Part shown: in pieces, positions 1 to 9,818 of the stretch
Layout of the letters: every line of letters starts with the position of its first letter
Position numbering within the stretch: position 1 is the first letter of the stretch
Position numbers and translations under genes: made by a program
The notes under the pieces: model-generated
Database searches by the model: none
What the model was told of the DNA's origin: nothing
Seen by the model: the letters and a program-made list of their open reading frames with translations, nothing else
Source of the DNA: Haplomitrium mnioides
Lineage: Eukaryota; Marchantiophyta; Haplomitriopsida; Calobryales
DNA length: 27,345 bases
Assembly: GCA_049999725.1 (NCBI GenBank)
Contig: JBNGIS010024313.1
Location: forward strand, 1 to 27,345
Reading direction: 5' to 3'

Positions 1-1
1 T

Positions 2-334
2 CTTGCAGTTTCTGCCAAGCTTAAACATCGAGGAGATGATGCTTTTGCGAATGTTTATCAGAAACCGCATGCTTTGTATAACTTTTTTATTGACCATCTA
101 TCAACAGAGCAAGATTGGATCCTTGATCTCTGCTCTGGGTCTGGCAGAGGCCTTGTCTATGCTCTTAAGCTGATGCAAAATTGCATCACCGTGGAATATG
201 ATAGACATTAGTCTATCTATATTCCTTAGAGGGTTTTGGAAATGGCTTCCTTGCCATCCGATGTGACTGAGTCACAAATAGGTTTTGCGTACCACAATGA
301 ACATGTTCCTCCTGATACTGCAGGTGCTTCTGGT
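2..334 (+). pseudogene. DNA methyltransferase-like C-terminal fragment, broken
   Basis: Frame 2 is open from the left edge to a TAG at 209-211. Its last 40 or so residues read like motif I of the N4-cytosine/N6-adenine DNA methyltransferase superfamily: a KPHALYNFFID segment, then ILDLCSGSGRGLVYALKL, then NCITVEYD. Known members have V-L-D-P/L-F-x-G-S/T-G-T-T followed by an acidic residue in 'G.E.D', which binds S-adenosylmethionine. The DLCSGSG core and the acidic VEYD are present. After TAG 209 and TAG 227 the same frame is open again to the gap (RVLEMASLPSD and onward), so both stops look like mutations inside a longer gene. The N-terminal part and any DPPY/SPPY catalytic motif lie outside the window. 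It could be a host pseudogene or cargo of a mobile element. The family call is from motif reading only. Confidence 0.5.
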
Positions 335-434
335 NNNNNNNNNNNNNNNNNNNNNNNNNNNNNNNNNNNNNNNNNNNNNNNNNNNNNNNNNNNNNNNNNN
401 NNNNNNNNNNNNNNNNNNNNNNNNNNNNNNNNNN
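335..434. other. assembly gap (100 N)
   Basis: Exactly 100 N, the conventional size for a gap of unknown length. It separates the methyltransferase-like fragment from a short AT-rich stretch and the 84-bp array. Reading frames drawn through it are meaningless. Confidence 0.99.
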
Positions 435-567
435 CTCCTAAGAATAAGTTGACCCTTTTGATAGTCCAAGAATGGTTTGAACTCAATTTCTAATCTTAGA
501 ATGATTTGGAGTCTTTGCACATTGTTTAGTTTCTTTGCGCATTAAGGCTTTGTAGTTCTTGTTCGAA
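435..567. other. AT-rich spacer before the array
   Basis: No gene, RNA or clear repeat seen. A short open stretch ending at 493 follows the gap, but its relation to the methyltransferase-like frame cannot be judged because the gap length is unknown. Confidence 0.5.
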
Positions 568-2737
568 CTAGTTACAAAGTTGTTAGTTCTAAGAGTTATG
601 TTTAGTGTTATTATGTAGTTTTTATTATTCAAGAAAACTAAAATAATTTTAGTAGTTACAAAGTTCTTACTCCTAAGAGTTATGTTTAGTGTCATTATGT
701 TGTTTTCATTATTCAAAAAAACTAGAATGTTTTGAGTAGTTAGGAAGTTGCTAGTCCGAGGAGTTATGTTTGGTGTTGTTATGTTGTTTTCATCATAAAA
801 AAAAAACTAGAATGTTTTTAGTAGTTACAAAGTTGTTAGTACCAAGAGAAAACTAGAATGTTTTTAGTAGTTACAAAGTTGTTAGTCTCAAGAGTTGTGT
901 TTGGTGTTATTATGTTGTTTTTATTATTAAAAAAAACTAGAATTTTTTCAGTAGTTATAAGGTTGTTAGTCCAAGTAGTTATCTTTGGTGTTATTATGTT
1001 GTTCTTATTATTCAAAAAAACTAGAATGTTTTTAGTAGTTTCAAAGTTGTTAATCCCAAGAGTTATGTTTAGTGTTATTATGTTGTTTTTATTAGTAAAA
1101 AACTAGAATGTTTTCAGTAGTCACAAAGTTTTTAGTCTGAGTAGTTGTCTTTGGTGTTATTATGTTGTTTTTCATTATTCAGAAAAACTAGAATGTTTTT
1201 AGTAGTTACAAAGTGGTTAGTTCCAAGAGTTATATTTAGTGTTATTATGTTGTTTTCATTGTTCAAAAAAACTAGAATGTTTTTATTAGCTACAAAGTTG
1301 TTAGTCCTAAGAGTTATGTTTAGTGTTACTAGTTACAAAGTTGTTGGTCCCGAGAGTTATGTTTAGTGTTATTATGTTGTTTGCATTATTAGAAAAACTA
1401 GAATGGTTTTAGTAGTTACAAAGTTGTTAGTATCAACAGTTATGTTTAGCGTTATTATGTTGTTTTCATTATTCAAAAAAACTAGAATGTTTTCAGTAGT
1501 GACAAAGTTGTTAGTCCCAAGAGTTATGTTTGGTGTTATTATGTTGTTTTCACTATTAAAAAAACTAGAATGTTATTAGTAGTTAGAAAGTTGTTAGTCC
1601 CAAGAGTTATATGTTTAGTGTTATTATGTTGTTTTCATTATTCAAAAAAACTAGAATGTTTTCAGTAGTTACAAAGTTGTTAGTGCGAGGAGTGTTGTTA
1701 GTCCGAGGAGTTATTTTTGGTGTTATTTTGTTGTTTTCATTATTAAAAAAACTAGATTGGTTTTAGTAGTTACAAAGTTGTTAGTCCAAGAGTTATGTTT
1801 AGTGTTATTATGTTGTTTTCATTATTAAAAAAACTAGAATGTTTTCAGTAGTTACAAAGTTGTTAGTCCGAGGAGTTATGTTTGGTGTTGTTATGTAGTT
1901 TTTATTTTTCAAAAAAACTAGAATGTTTTTAGTAGTTACAAAGTTGTTAGTCCTAAAGAGTTATATTTAGTGTTATTATGTTGTTTTCATTATTAAAAAA
2001 ACTATAATTTTTTTAGTAGTTTCAAAGTTGTTAGTATCAAGAGTTATGTTTAGTGTTATTATATTGTTTTCATTATTGAAAAAAACCAGAATGTTTACAC
2101 TAGTTTTTAGTAGTTACAAAGTTGTTAGTCCCAAGAGTTATGTTTAATGTTATTATGTTGTTTTCATTATTCAAAAAAACTAGAATGTTATAGTGGTTAC
2201 AAAGTTGTTAGTCTTATGTTTAGTGTTACTATGTTGTTTTCATTATTCAAAAAAACTAGAATGTTTTTAGTAGCTACAAAGTTGTTAGTATCAAGAGTTA
2301 TGTTTAGTGTTATTATGTTGTTTTCATTTTTCAAAAAAACTAGAATGTTTTCAGTAGTTACAAAGTTGTTAGTGCGAGGAGTGTTGTTAGTCCGAGGAGT
2401 TATGTTTGGTGTTATTTTGTTGTTTTCATTATTCAAAAAAACTAGAATGGTTTTAGTAGTTACAAAGGTGTTAGTACCAAGAGTTATGTTTAGTGTTATT
2501 AGGTTGTTTTCATTATTAAAAAAAAAATAGAATGTTTTTCGTACTTACAAAGTTGTTAGTCCAAGAGTTATGTTCAGTGTTATTATGTTGTTTTCATTAT
2601 TAAAAAAACTAGAATGTTTTTAGTAGTTACAAAGTTGTTGGTCCCAAGAGTTATGTTCAGTGTTATTATTTTGTTTTCATTATTCAAAAAAACTAGAATG
2701 TTTTTAGTAGTTACAAAGTTGCTAGTCTCATAATCGA
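568..2737 (+). repeat. tandem array, about 26 units of 84 bp
   Basis: The unit starts AGTAGTTACAAAGTTGTTAG, continues through a variable CCCAAGAG or CCGAGGAG block, then GTTATGTTTAGTGTTATTA, TGTTGTTTTCATTATTC, an A-run and ACTAGAATGTTTT. A typical unit counts to 84 bp, i.e. 28 codons, so short open frames recur with a hydrophobic 28-residue repeat (MFSVIMLF...KKTRMF). Copies differ by point changes and A-run length. Truncated units occur near 840-868 and 1331-1360. A distinctive compound variant (TAGTGCGAGGAGTGTTGTTAG) occurs at 1681 and again at 2370, about 689 bp apart, suggesting a block of about eight units was duplicated. The array ends abruptly at TTGCTAGTCTCATAATCG. Nothing suggests it is a gene or CRISPR array; it is a minisatellite-like repeat. 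Confidence 0.95.
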
Positions 2738-2843
2738 GTGACATCTATGGACTGGATATAAGGAGAACACGTTGGATTGGTCTATAGACTGGTAACTTGA
2801 CACATATTGGTTGATTTTACACCAATAACAATGGGCCAAAAAA

Positions 2844-2896
2844 TGGTACTAACACCTTTGTAACTACTAAAACACCTTGGTACTAACACCTTTGTA
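2844..2896 (-). repeat. two inverted pieces of the 84-bp array unit
   Basis: Read on the minus strand, 2844-2868 gives AGTAGTTACAAAGGTGTTAG followed by TACCA, and 2878-2896 gives TACAAAGGTGTTAGTACCA. These match the array unit, especially the variant near 2455-2480 (TACAAAGGTGTTAGTACCAA). The pieces are about 34 bp apart and inverted relative to the main array, which ends only about 100 bp upstream. Confidence 0.7.
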
Positions 2897-4409
2897 CTCT
2901 TTAAACAAGGAGTCCATGTGTCATTTTGTGGGGGAACAACTCTACAATTCCCAACGATGGGAACAATAGAGTTAGAGAATCGCAAGGGTGTGAAAGGAAC
3001 ACGTGAGGTGGGACAAATGTGGACATCAAAATAACAAACAAGTAGTCATCGTAATGTTGAGTAGGTGTTGGGAGAGAGGTGAGAGCCAATCTATGATAAC
3101 ATGTTAGGCATGTACTAGTCACATGGGTAATCCTGAGCTTTATTCAAGTTATCCATATTCAATCAGTGAGGCGTAAGAGATAGTCGTATTATGGTGCTGG
3201 AGATTCAACATTGTCCTATACTTTGAATCTGTAAGGTCTAGCAAGACCAAACTCATCAAGCCAATACCAATGGGCCAAAAATTTGTTGATGCAGCTTGCA
3301 CTAAGACACTCACATCACAAACGACTCTAACATTGAGACACAGTTGGAAACACAATGCAACTAGCAGAGCTAGACTTCTTTTTGAGACGCAATCCATTTT
3401 CGTGCTTTGAACATTGAACACTCTATCGAATGGACATGGAAATGACACTCAAGATGAGGCAGAACTTTTTTCATGATGATGGTTTTTTTTTCTACGCCTC
3501 AACTTCACAACACATTAACATATATAATGAGCATATAACATGGAGATACCTATACACCTAGGTAGGAGATAGTTAGGCATAATATTTGCAGACAACCATA
3601 CAAGGAGGAATATGGGAACGAACAAAATCTTCATTATCATGAATGTTTCTTCAAGAACTCGCAATTGGACAACGCTTGAACCTTCAAGATGAATCTATGA
3701 CAACACAAACCCTCCGCAAATTATGTAGCGGAGGTTGCAACAAGACTAGTAGCCAATCACATCAATTTCCTAGACTCTACCTTCTTCTCAATCATCGACA
3801 CCAAAAGAGCTTCTATTTTTTGTTGTTGTTTTTTGTGTACTCCAACATTCATATTATCCGCCAAATGGTATCTTTGCCACCCAGCCAAATCAACTGCACA
3901 ATGTGAGGAGGAGGATATTGCTCTTCTCTAAGACCAACTTCACCTTAGAATATCCCATGCACACTGAGCTTAAGAGCACATCTCGAGTGAGTCTTCAAAT
4001 GTTGCTTTCTTCACAAGAGCTTGAACCCAAACTATATTGTTCTTCTTGAGATAGAAAAATTGCAATCTTCTTAAACATTTGGTTTTGCCGTTCACTTCTC
4101 AAGTAACAACAACTAGAAAAACAAATTCTTTCCACTAAAACGTCTTTCAATTTCCTTGCATTTAATTTGTCAAATTTCCACCTCGTCTTTTGTTTTTTTT
4201 TTTTGCTAACAGGCGCAATCTCTTGACCGATTCTTGAGCGTTGGCTGCCAAATCATTGCTTGTGCTTCTTATGTTGTTTCTCATTCTTTTTCTCTTAATT
4301 ATTAGCACATAAGCAACTTACCAACAGACCCGTAAGAAAGAAACACAAAAATCCTTCCCACAACCCTTGAGCATACTCACCATACATGAGATTTGTTCAT
4401 TTGCTTCTT

Positions 4410-4802
4410 CTAAATATCTTGATAATTGGCTAGAATTTTGATATGCCTTGAGTCACACTTGCCCATTACTAAATCTTGAACATTAAATTCTACTCTAAGC
4501 ATGATTCCCAACATATCACAATCAAACATTGAAGAATTCTTTACTATTCTATTGTTGTTGCTGAAATTGTCGTAGAGCCGATAATGAATAAATGTAGATT
4601 CAATTGAGCCAATAATACATTGATACAGATCCCATTGAACTTCATTTTCATAACTTCCATTCTTTTCAATTTGTACATTCTTGCTAATCTTTTGCCGTAA
4701 CAGATCCTCTGGTTTAAGCTTGAGTGTCCCATACAAAAGAGTAGTGAGGAAGAACATGAACAAGGTAGCTAAGTAGTTAGTGGAAATGAAACTTGGCGAC
4801 AC
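4410..4802 (-). CDS. unrecognised 130-residue open frame
   Basis: The longest open frame in the unassigned stretch. It starts with a short hydrophobic segment (residues about 11-25), followed by a polar part rich in Asn, Asp and Ile with several Cys and Met. I do not recognise a family. It lies just beyond (in its own reading direction) the integrase remnant of element E, so it could be downstream sequence of that element, part of a decayed host exon, or chance. No promoter or splice signals were identified. The absence of stops over 130 codons in AT-rich DNA is mildly notable only. Confidence 0.2.
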   Translation of the reverse strand: MSPSFISTNYLATLFMFFLTTLLYGTLKLKPEDLLRQKISKNVQIEKNGSYENEVQWDLYQCIIGSIESTFIHYRLYDNFSNNNRIVKNSSMFDCDMLGIMLRVEFNVQDLVMGKCDSRHIKILANYQDI

Positions 4803-4894
4803 AATCGGAACATATATCTAAAACCGAAGATGAAAAAAAATGCACAAAAATAGAAAATTGATAATAAAGACAAACACAAAAATGGACGTCACAC

Positions 4895-5475
4895 AGAGGA
4901 GAGTTTCACCCGACTTGCATTCAGTGAGGCGGCAAAAGTGATTCCGTCAAGTGTTTGTAGGCTTAGATATCCGTGAGCATGATTAGAGGTGACTTTATAA
5001 GGACTTGACTAGTGGGTAGAAACTTTGGGTTGAATCTAATGAATCACATATCAAAAAGAAATACTAAGTGATTCATTTGAAAAGATAGATCGCTAATGTG
5101 TTTGTCATGTCTATCATTTACTTACAATTAATGGGCCAATCATAATGCATTAGTAATGACTCTAGTTTCATTCAGTTGCTCTAAAGTTGCTAAGTAGTGT
5201 TGTAAGAACTCGACATAACTGAGCTGGTAGGCGATGGCAATTCATAACAATGAGACCTATATTTCAATCAGGAGCAAGGCTTCTTGACCATAAACCAAGT
5301 GGAATGGAGTGTAATTGATTGTTGATTTAGTCATCGAGAAATATGCCCATACAATGGCATTCAAATATTCATCCCAATCTAATCAATGGGCCAAAACTAT
5401 CTTTGTAAGAATGGACTTAAGGATTTTGTTTGTAGATTCAACGTGTCCATTAGCTTGAGGGTGGTAAAGAGGTGA
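4895..5475 (-). pseudogene. Ty3/gypsy integrase C-terminal part (element E)
   Basis: On the minus strand the sequence begins in the integrase core with SPLYHPQANGHVESTNKIL, containing the third catalytic acid (Glu in the HVEST context) of the D,D-35-E triad. It continues with WDEYLNAIVWAY, TPFHLVYGQEA and LATLEQLNETRV, all typical landmarks of plant gypsy integrase. Further downstream, weaker matches to the C-terminal DNA-binding region appear (RHDKHI, FIRFNPKF, and NASRVK near 4925). Several stops interrupt it (one right after KIVLAH). It stops at 5475, where the LTR of element B begins, so B inserted into this integrase. The sequence is clearly different from the integrases of A, B and C and lacks a visible chromodomain. 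Confidence 0.8.
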
Positions 5476-5944
5476 TGCAAAAGAACTCAAAGACCAACTT
5501 CCAAATGAGTAACAACTCCGAGATACCTCTAATAGAGTTATAAAACTCAAGATCAATAAGCAAGTGAAAGCCAAGAGTGAAAACCAAAGCCAAGCAACCA
5601 AAGAGCCAAACCAAATTGAGAGGAACTTAAGAATAAAGAGTGGGGATATTAAGCCCCTCTATTTATACAAGAGAAGAAGGTGTCGTCCCCCCTCATTTAG
5701 TTACAAGTCACTTCCAGTTTCAGCCCTAAAAGTGATCTTATCTTACTTCTTTAAAAGTAACTTTGAAGGCAAGTAATCTTATCTCACTTCAACCTTAAAA
5801 GTAACCTTATACCACTTCACTTAAAGTAAGTTCAAAAGCAAGTAACATTAAGATGATTTCAACTCTAAAAGTGAACTTCTACCATTTACTTCACTCATCT
5901 TTATTTTCTTATAAATAACACAACATCATGCTTGCATTATAACA
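5476..5944 (-). repeat. 3' LTR of element B
   Basis: On the minus strand it starts TGTTATAATGCAAGCATG and ends GAGTTCTTTTGCA, so it keeps the TG...CA ends. It aligns with LTR1, LTR2 and LTR3 of the plus-strand family, including the GTGCTATTTATAAG-like start, the alternating AGTCACTTTT/AGTGACTT block, the TATAAATA box (plus 5660-5667) and the CTTGGCTTTGG-rich U5 region. It is 469 bp, slightly longer than its relatives. Confidence 0.85.
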
Positions 5945-7255
5945 TAATCCTCGTCTTTTATTTGATGATTTAATTGTTATTGCCGCAACTTTCAAATAAC
6001 TGAACAACCTCTTGAGCATTGTCAAGGTTTGAATAAGGTTCCCAAATAGCATCATGAAGCGGATAGCCTTTCTAAAAAACTTTGTATTGAGCTAGTGGAT
6101 GCCGCTCTTGCTTGATAAATCTTTTTGCCAAAATACGATCCACTTCATATTCTTTATGATCATCAAGAACAATAGCCGGAGGAGGAAATTGAGCACAATT
6201 TGGAAAAGTAATAGACTACGACAAAAGGCTTAAGTTTAGAGGCATAGAACACAAGATGAATCTTCATATAAAGAGGAAGAGCAAGTTTATAGGCGATGAG
6301 AGAAATAACTTGAGAAATAGAGAAAGGACTAATCCAAGTAGGAAAAAACTTATAGACTTGAGTATCTAAAGACAATGGGAGATCGTGAGTAGAAAACATA
6401 ACTTGGCCACCTAAAGCAGAAGAGAAATCACAACAATGTCTATTGGCATATTTTTTTGTCGATTTTGAGCAAAAAAAAGTTGCAAGCATCTTGCAAAGAA
6501 GAAGATAAATGAGAAAAAAAGATAAAAATACTTGGAATATTGGAAGAAGAAGAAGAAAGCAAACCATTAGGAACAAGAGGATATTGACCCAATAAAGAAA
6601 GAAAGAAAAAACCCCAATCCTTGCTTGTTTAGAGTTGTTGTAAATGAACTCCACAATCGGTAAGAAACCATCCCAATTAGTGTGATGAACATTGATGAAT
6701 GCACGAAGCATATCCTCCAAAGTACCATTAGCGTGCTCTCCTTGCTCATTTATTTGAGGATGATTAGTAGTAGACATAGAGAGTTTTGTTTCCAAAAGCT
6801 TGAACAACTCTCACCAAAACTTTCTAGTGAAACACGGATCCATATCGGATATTAACACCTTTGGCATTTCATGATGACGAAAGACAATATCAAAGTAAAA
6901 TTTTCCCAATTGAAGAGCATCTACTATTGGTTCTACACAAATCTTTGTATTGAGCTTGTCTACAAACAATACAATGGTAGTAAACCCACGAGGCGTAGTT
7001 GGAAGTGAAGTGACGAGATCCAAACTTACATGTTCCCAACGAGCACTAGGATTTAGTTGTGGCTACGAAAGTCCTGCTGGTGTTTGATTTGAAGCTTTGT
7101 TTCGATAACAACTTTCACACAAATAAACAAAACCAAAAACATCTCCAGCCAAGTTGGGCCACCACCAAGTACGCTGAAGCAACTCTATAGTTTTATCTAC
7201 TCCAAGATGCCTTAAGATGGGAATCTCATGCGCTTTTTGTAAACAAGCCATTCGA
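5945..7255 (-). pseudogene. Element B integrase and chromodomain, broken
   Basis: On the minus strand: a zinc-binding HHCC region at 7251-7063 (two His in AHEIPILRHLG, then CESC), the integrase core at 7023-6811 (first Asp in MDLVTSLP, second in ISDMDPCF, where the usual RD is MD), the third acid within NEQGEHANGT near 6730 and VEFIYNNSKQA near 6640, then the C-terminal region to about 6200. A chromodomain follows at about 6180-5990 (DDHKEYEVDRILAKR...KGYPLHDAIWEP). Its cage Trp codon is a TAG at 6074-6072. Frameshifts separate these parts and no protein could be made. In the intact family the chromodomain is thought to steer integration to methylated-histone chromatin. Confidence 0.85.
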
Positions 7256-8587
7256 GATGTATCATCTTGTGGAACATATATTTGATGGCATCGATAGAAA
7301 ATACTATTTCAAATAGAAAAAAATGATACTGACTAACTTTGACTGCCAATCATGCTCGAACAAGACTAAAAAAACATCTTCTTGTAGTTTTTGGCAATAA
7401 CTTTCACTAGTTACCTCATCAAGATGTAAAATGCTAATGTTAACCACCTCCATTGTATTCACTCGATGATATGATATTTGTGACAATGAATAACGAATGG
7501 TGTGAAACATTCTAGGCTTGTACTCTAGCTTGATATCAAAAAGTTGCAATTGATCTTCCCATCAGTGAAAATGACTTGTCATATTTTCCAAATGGATCGT
7601 TTGTGACAATGGCTTGTAATCTGTATATATAAGTATAGATCTTCCGAAAAGATAATGTCTTCGCATTATGGTAGCATAAACCATTGCCTGCTCTCGATCC
7701 CTTGCAAAATGATTTCTCTTCACAACATTTAATCGTTGTGATATTAAGGCAATTGAATGAAGTCCATACTCAAAATTGTATGAATAGCAAAACTAGAAGC
7801 ATCAAAATCAACTATACAACATCCATTTGAATCATATGGCTATAAAACATGACGAGAAGAGATTACATCCTTGAGCTACTGAAATGTTGTTTACTGTTTG
7901 GCGGTCCATTGAAACTTGACTTCCTTGCCTAGCAGATTTGTAAGTGGTATAGCAATATGTGCATAATAATGGATAAATTGCCAATAGAAGCTTGCCAATC
8001 TATTGAAGGCTCTAATGTCCTTTTCCTCAATTGGTGTTGGCTACTCTATGATAGCTTTAATTTTCTCTTCTTCCATATTAACATCATCTATAGACATCTT
8101 GTGCCATAAGTAAGTAACCTCTTGCTTCCAAAATTTTCACTTGGATCTCTTGTAATAAAACTTCCAATTGTGCAACCTTTGCAATACCTCTTTTATATGA
8201 TGGCGATGTTTAGCTTTAGTTTTACAAAAAACAAGAATGTCATTCAAGAATACCAAAACTGATTTATCTAATAACCTATCAAACATTTGATGCATTTGGT
8301 CTATATGGCCGAATCATTAGGTAGATCAAATGTAATGACCTTTCACTCAAAATACCTATACCTCATCCAAAAAGTTGTCTTCGGCACATCATATGACTTG
8401 ATAAGAATTTTCCAATAGCTACTTCAAAGACCCAACTTAGAAAAGAATTGTGTACCACTCAATTGATCCAAAAAATTGTCAATACGTGGCAAATGTTAAA
8501 CATTCTTTGTTGTTTGATTGTTTAAACCACGATAATTTGAACAAAGACAAAATCCACTATCTTTATTTGGTACAACGAATACCGGTG
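7256..8587 (-). pseudogene. Element B reverse transcriptase (C-terminal part) and RNase H, broken
   Basis: Starting at the insertion point of A, the minus strand reads VFVVPNKDSGFCLC and then the palm region, with a thumb containing VTYL and the RNase H domain ending in LFDIKLEYKP near 7540. The RT active-site block reads VFLNDILVF (Asn codon at 8244-8242), so the first Asp of the usual x-x-D-D pair is Asn. RNase H keeps FDAS. Many stops and frameshifts occur. The frame is continuous with the RT start at 15027-15325 once A is removed. Confidence 0.8.
8583..8587. repeat. left target-site duplication CGGTG of element A
   Basis: CGGTG lies immediately before the TG of the 5' LTR of A and is repeated exactly at 15027-15031 after its 3' LTR. 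Five base pairs is the normal duplication size for Ty3/gypsy integrase. Removing A and one copy restores a continuous RT region of element B on the minus strand. Confidence 0.92.
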
Positions 8588-8694
8588 TGTAACGATCACT
8601 AACTTTAGTAAGCCACAACTAAAAATAATGTCAACTATGTCTAGAAAGTTGTTACTAAGATAGAGTAGCAAAAAGCGATTGCTATAATAGAGAG

Positions 8695-8900
8695 ATGGAC
8701 ACGTGGCACGAGGAGAGAAAGTCAACGAATTAAAGTGAAAGAGGGAGTCTAGATAAACTACTTTAGAAGAGGATAAAGACACATGGCAGCGGAGAATTAA
8801 AGTAAAGAGAAGGTTCTAAAGATAAGGACACGTGGCAGAAGGAGACCTAACAGATGGAAGGTTCTAAGGATAAGGACACATGGCAGAAGGAGAACAAAAG
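8695..8900 (+). promoter_or_regulatory. G-box/ABRE-like repeat block in 5' LTR of A
   Basis: Four copies of GACACGTGGCA or GACACATGGCA lie in degenerate units of about 50-60 bp: two with the intact core ACACGTGGC (near 8699 and 8829) and two with ACACATGGC (near 8778 and 8876). ACGTGGC is the core of plant ABA-response elements and G-boxes, bound by bZIP factors. The block sits upstream of the TATA box, where U3 enhancers are expected. Regulatory activity is inferred. Confidence 0.55.
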
Positions 8901-9012
8901 TAAAGGGTGGCCCAATTAGAGTGAGAGAGAAAAGAGGGGTCCAATTAGAAGAGGATAGAAAAGGAACGAATGGGGTTCCTCCACCTTTGTAAGCAAAGTA
9001 CTTTCTCTCAAG

Positions 9013-9020
9013 TATATAAA
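9013..9020 (+). promoter_or_regulatory. TATA box in 5' LTR of A
   Basis: TATATAAA in the context CTCAAGTATATAAAGAAGGG, about 130 bp before the LTR end, matched at 14887-14894 in the 3' LTR. The start of R would lie some 30 bp downstream. Confidence 0.7.
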
Positions 9021-9153
9021 GAAGGGAGAGTGCATTGTTTGGCATCTCTTACCTTGTGGGTTCTTGAAGTTCTTATGCGCTTCTCTTATGCTAACTTGTA
9101 TGTGTTGTACTTGTGCTAACTTGTATGTGTAATGTGAGTGTGTAGTGTTACAA

Positions 9154-9165
9154 TGGTATCAGAGC
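9154..9165 (+). other. primer-binding site (initiator Met tRNA) of A
   Basis: TGGTATCAGAGC, complementary to the 3' end of plant initiator methionine tRNA, lies one base after the LTR end. This is the usual minus-strand DNA primer site of many plant LTR retrotransposons. Confidence 0.93.
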
Positions 9166-9818
9166 TTGGTCTTCTCTAAAGAGTGTGGATTACCCCTCTT
9201 TGGAGAAGTACTTAAGACTTTTTTGAGTAGTGGAATCTCCACTTTGCATTGACTCCATTAGAGTTAAACTATCAAGTTTTTATGAATAATTTATAGTGGA
9301 TATCCCATCTTTTATACATGAAGATAAGAAGTTTGACTTGATGCTATGGTAGCCAATGGATAGAGGAGCATTTGTACCTCCTAGAATTCCTCTATTAAAT
9401 CCTTTTAACATTTGTGTGTTTAATATTGACAGAAAAAAATTTCGTCAATTTCTAGTGTATAACTTTGTTGATGATTTTATGGTTTTTGTGATGGAATCAA
9501 GAGAACCTGTCATCTTGCCTGTGGTAAACTATGGTGTTACATGGGAGTGTTTTATTTATATTTTGTGGTAGAAAGAAAAATGGATTTGAACCAAGCTCCT
9601 CTAGAAGAGTTCAACTCCAAATGTGATATTTCTATTAGAGTAACGCATAAGCAAACGCAATGTGATTTTCTTGTTCGTAAGTTTGGATAGAGGTTCTATA
9701 ATGTTGTGTTGACATCTTTTAAACCTTTTATTTTACTCATTCTTCACAATTGGAATGTGTATGTGTTTGTGTTTATGTTTGTATAAGTTTTAGAGGGTTA
9801 AAATTGTGACAGAACAAC
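9166..9818 (+). other. untranslated leader of element A
   Basis: About 650 bp between PBS and the likely gag start. It contains a 71-codon open frame (9356-9571) without recognisable domain. It is AT-rich, with a T-rich region near 9715-9790. It probably served as packaging and translation leader. Confidence 0.5.

Larger units (their letters stand above)
2738..4894. other. unassigned non-coding stretch
   Basis: About 2.1 kb with no recognised gene. Two short segments resemble each other: AATGGGCCAAAAA follows ACACCAATAAC near 2820 and GCCAATACC near 3260, which could be remnants of a duplicated repeat. T-rich and A-rich runs are common (for example near 4190-4205). Small open frames at 3149-3448 (minus) and 3643-3906 (plus) have no features I recognise. 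It may be remains of the 3' part of element E or other old repeats. Confidence 0.4.
8588..9152 (+). repeat. 5' LTR of element A
   Basis: Starts TGTAACGATCACTAACTTTAG and ends GTGTAGTGTTACA, matching the 3' LTR at 14421-15026 and giving TGTAAC/GTTACA inverted ends. It contains a block of degenerate repeats with G-box-like motifs (about 8695-8890), a TATATAAA box and a U5 ending just before the PBS. Confidence 0.95.

Noticed and set aside
858-2530. Open frames encoding repeated hydrophobic 28-residue units (for example 2147-2530, 858-1106)
   Set aside because: They arise because the 84-bp unit is a multiple of three. The same array is also open on the other strand (2197-2436), units have indels that break the frame, and no start, promoter or domain supports a protein.
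568-2737. CRISPR-like array of repeats and spacers
   Set aside because: The whole 84-bp unit is repeated with drift. There are no unique spacers of constant length, no cas genes, and the setting is a plant genome.
5383-5601. 72-residue minus-strand frame as one gene
   Set aside because: Its first part is the LTR of B and its second part the integrase of E; it is a chance fusion across an insertion boundary.
9154-9165. PBS motifs as pieces of tRNA genes
   Set aside because: Only the 3'-end complement is present, directly after LTR ends at 9152, 15710 and 18571; no cloverleaf surrounds them.
9356-9571. 71-codon frame in the leader of element A as an extra gene
   Set aside because: No domain or family resemblance, and it lies in the long leader between PBS and gag, where chance frames are expected.
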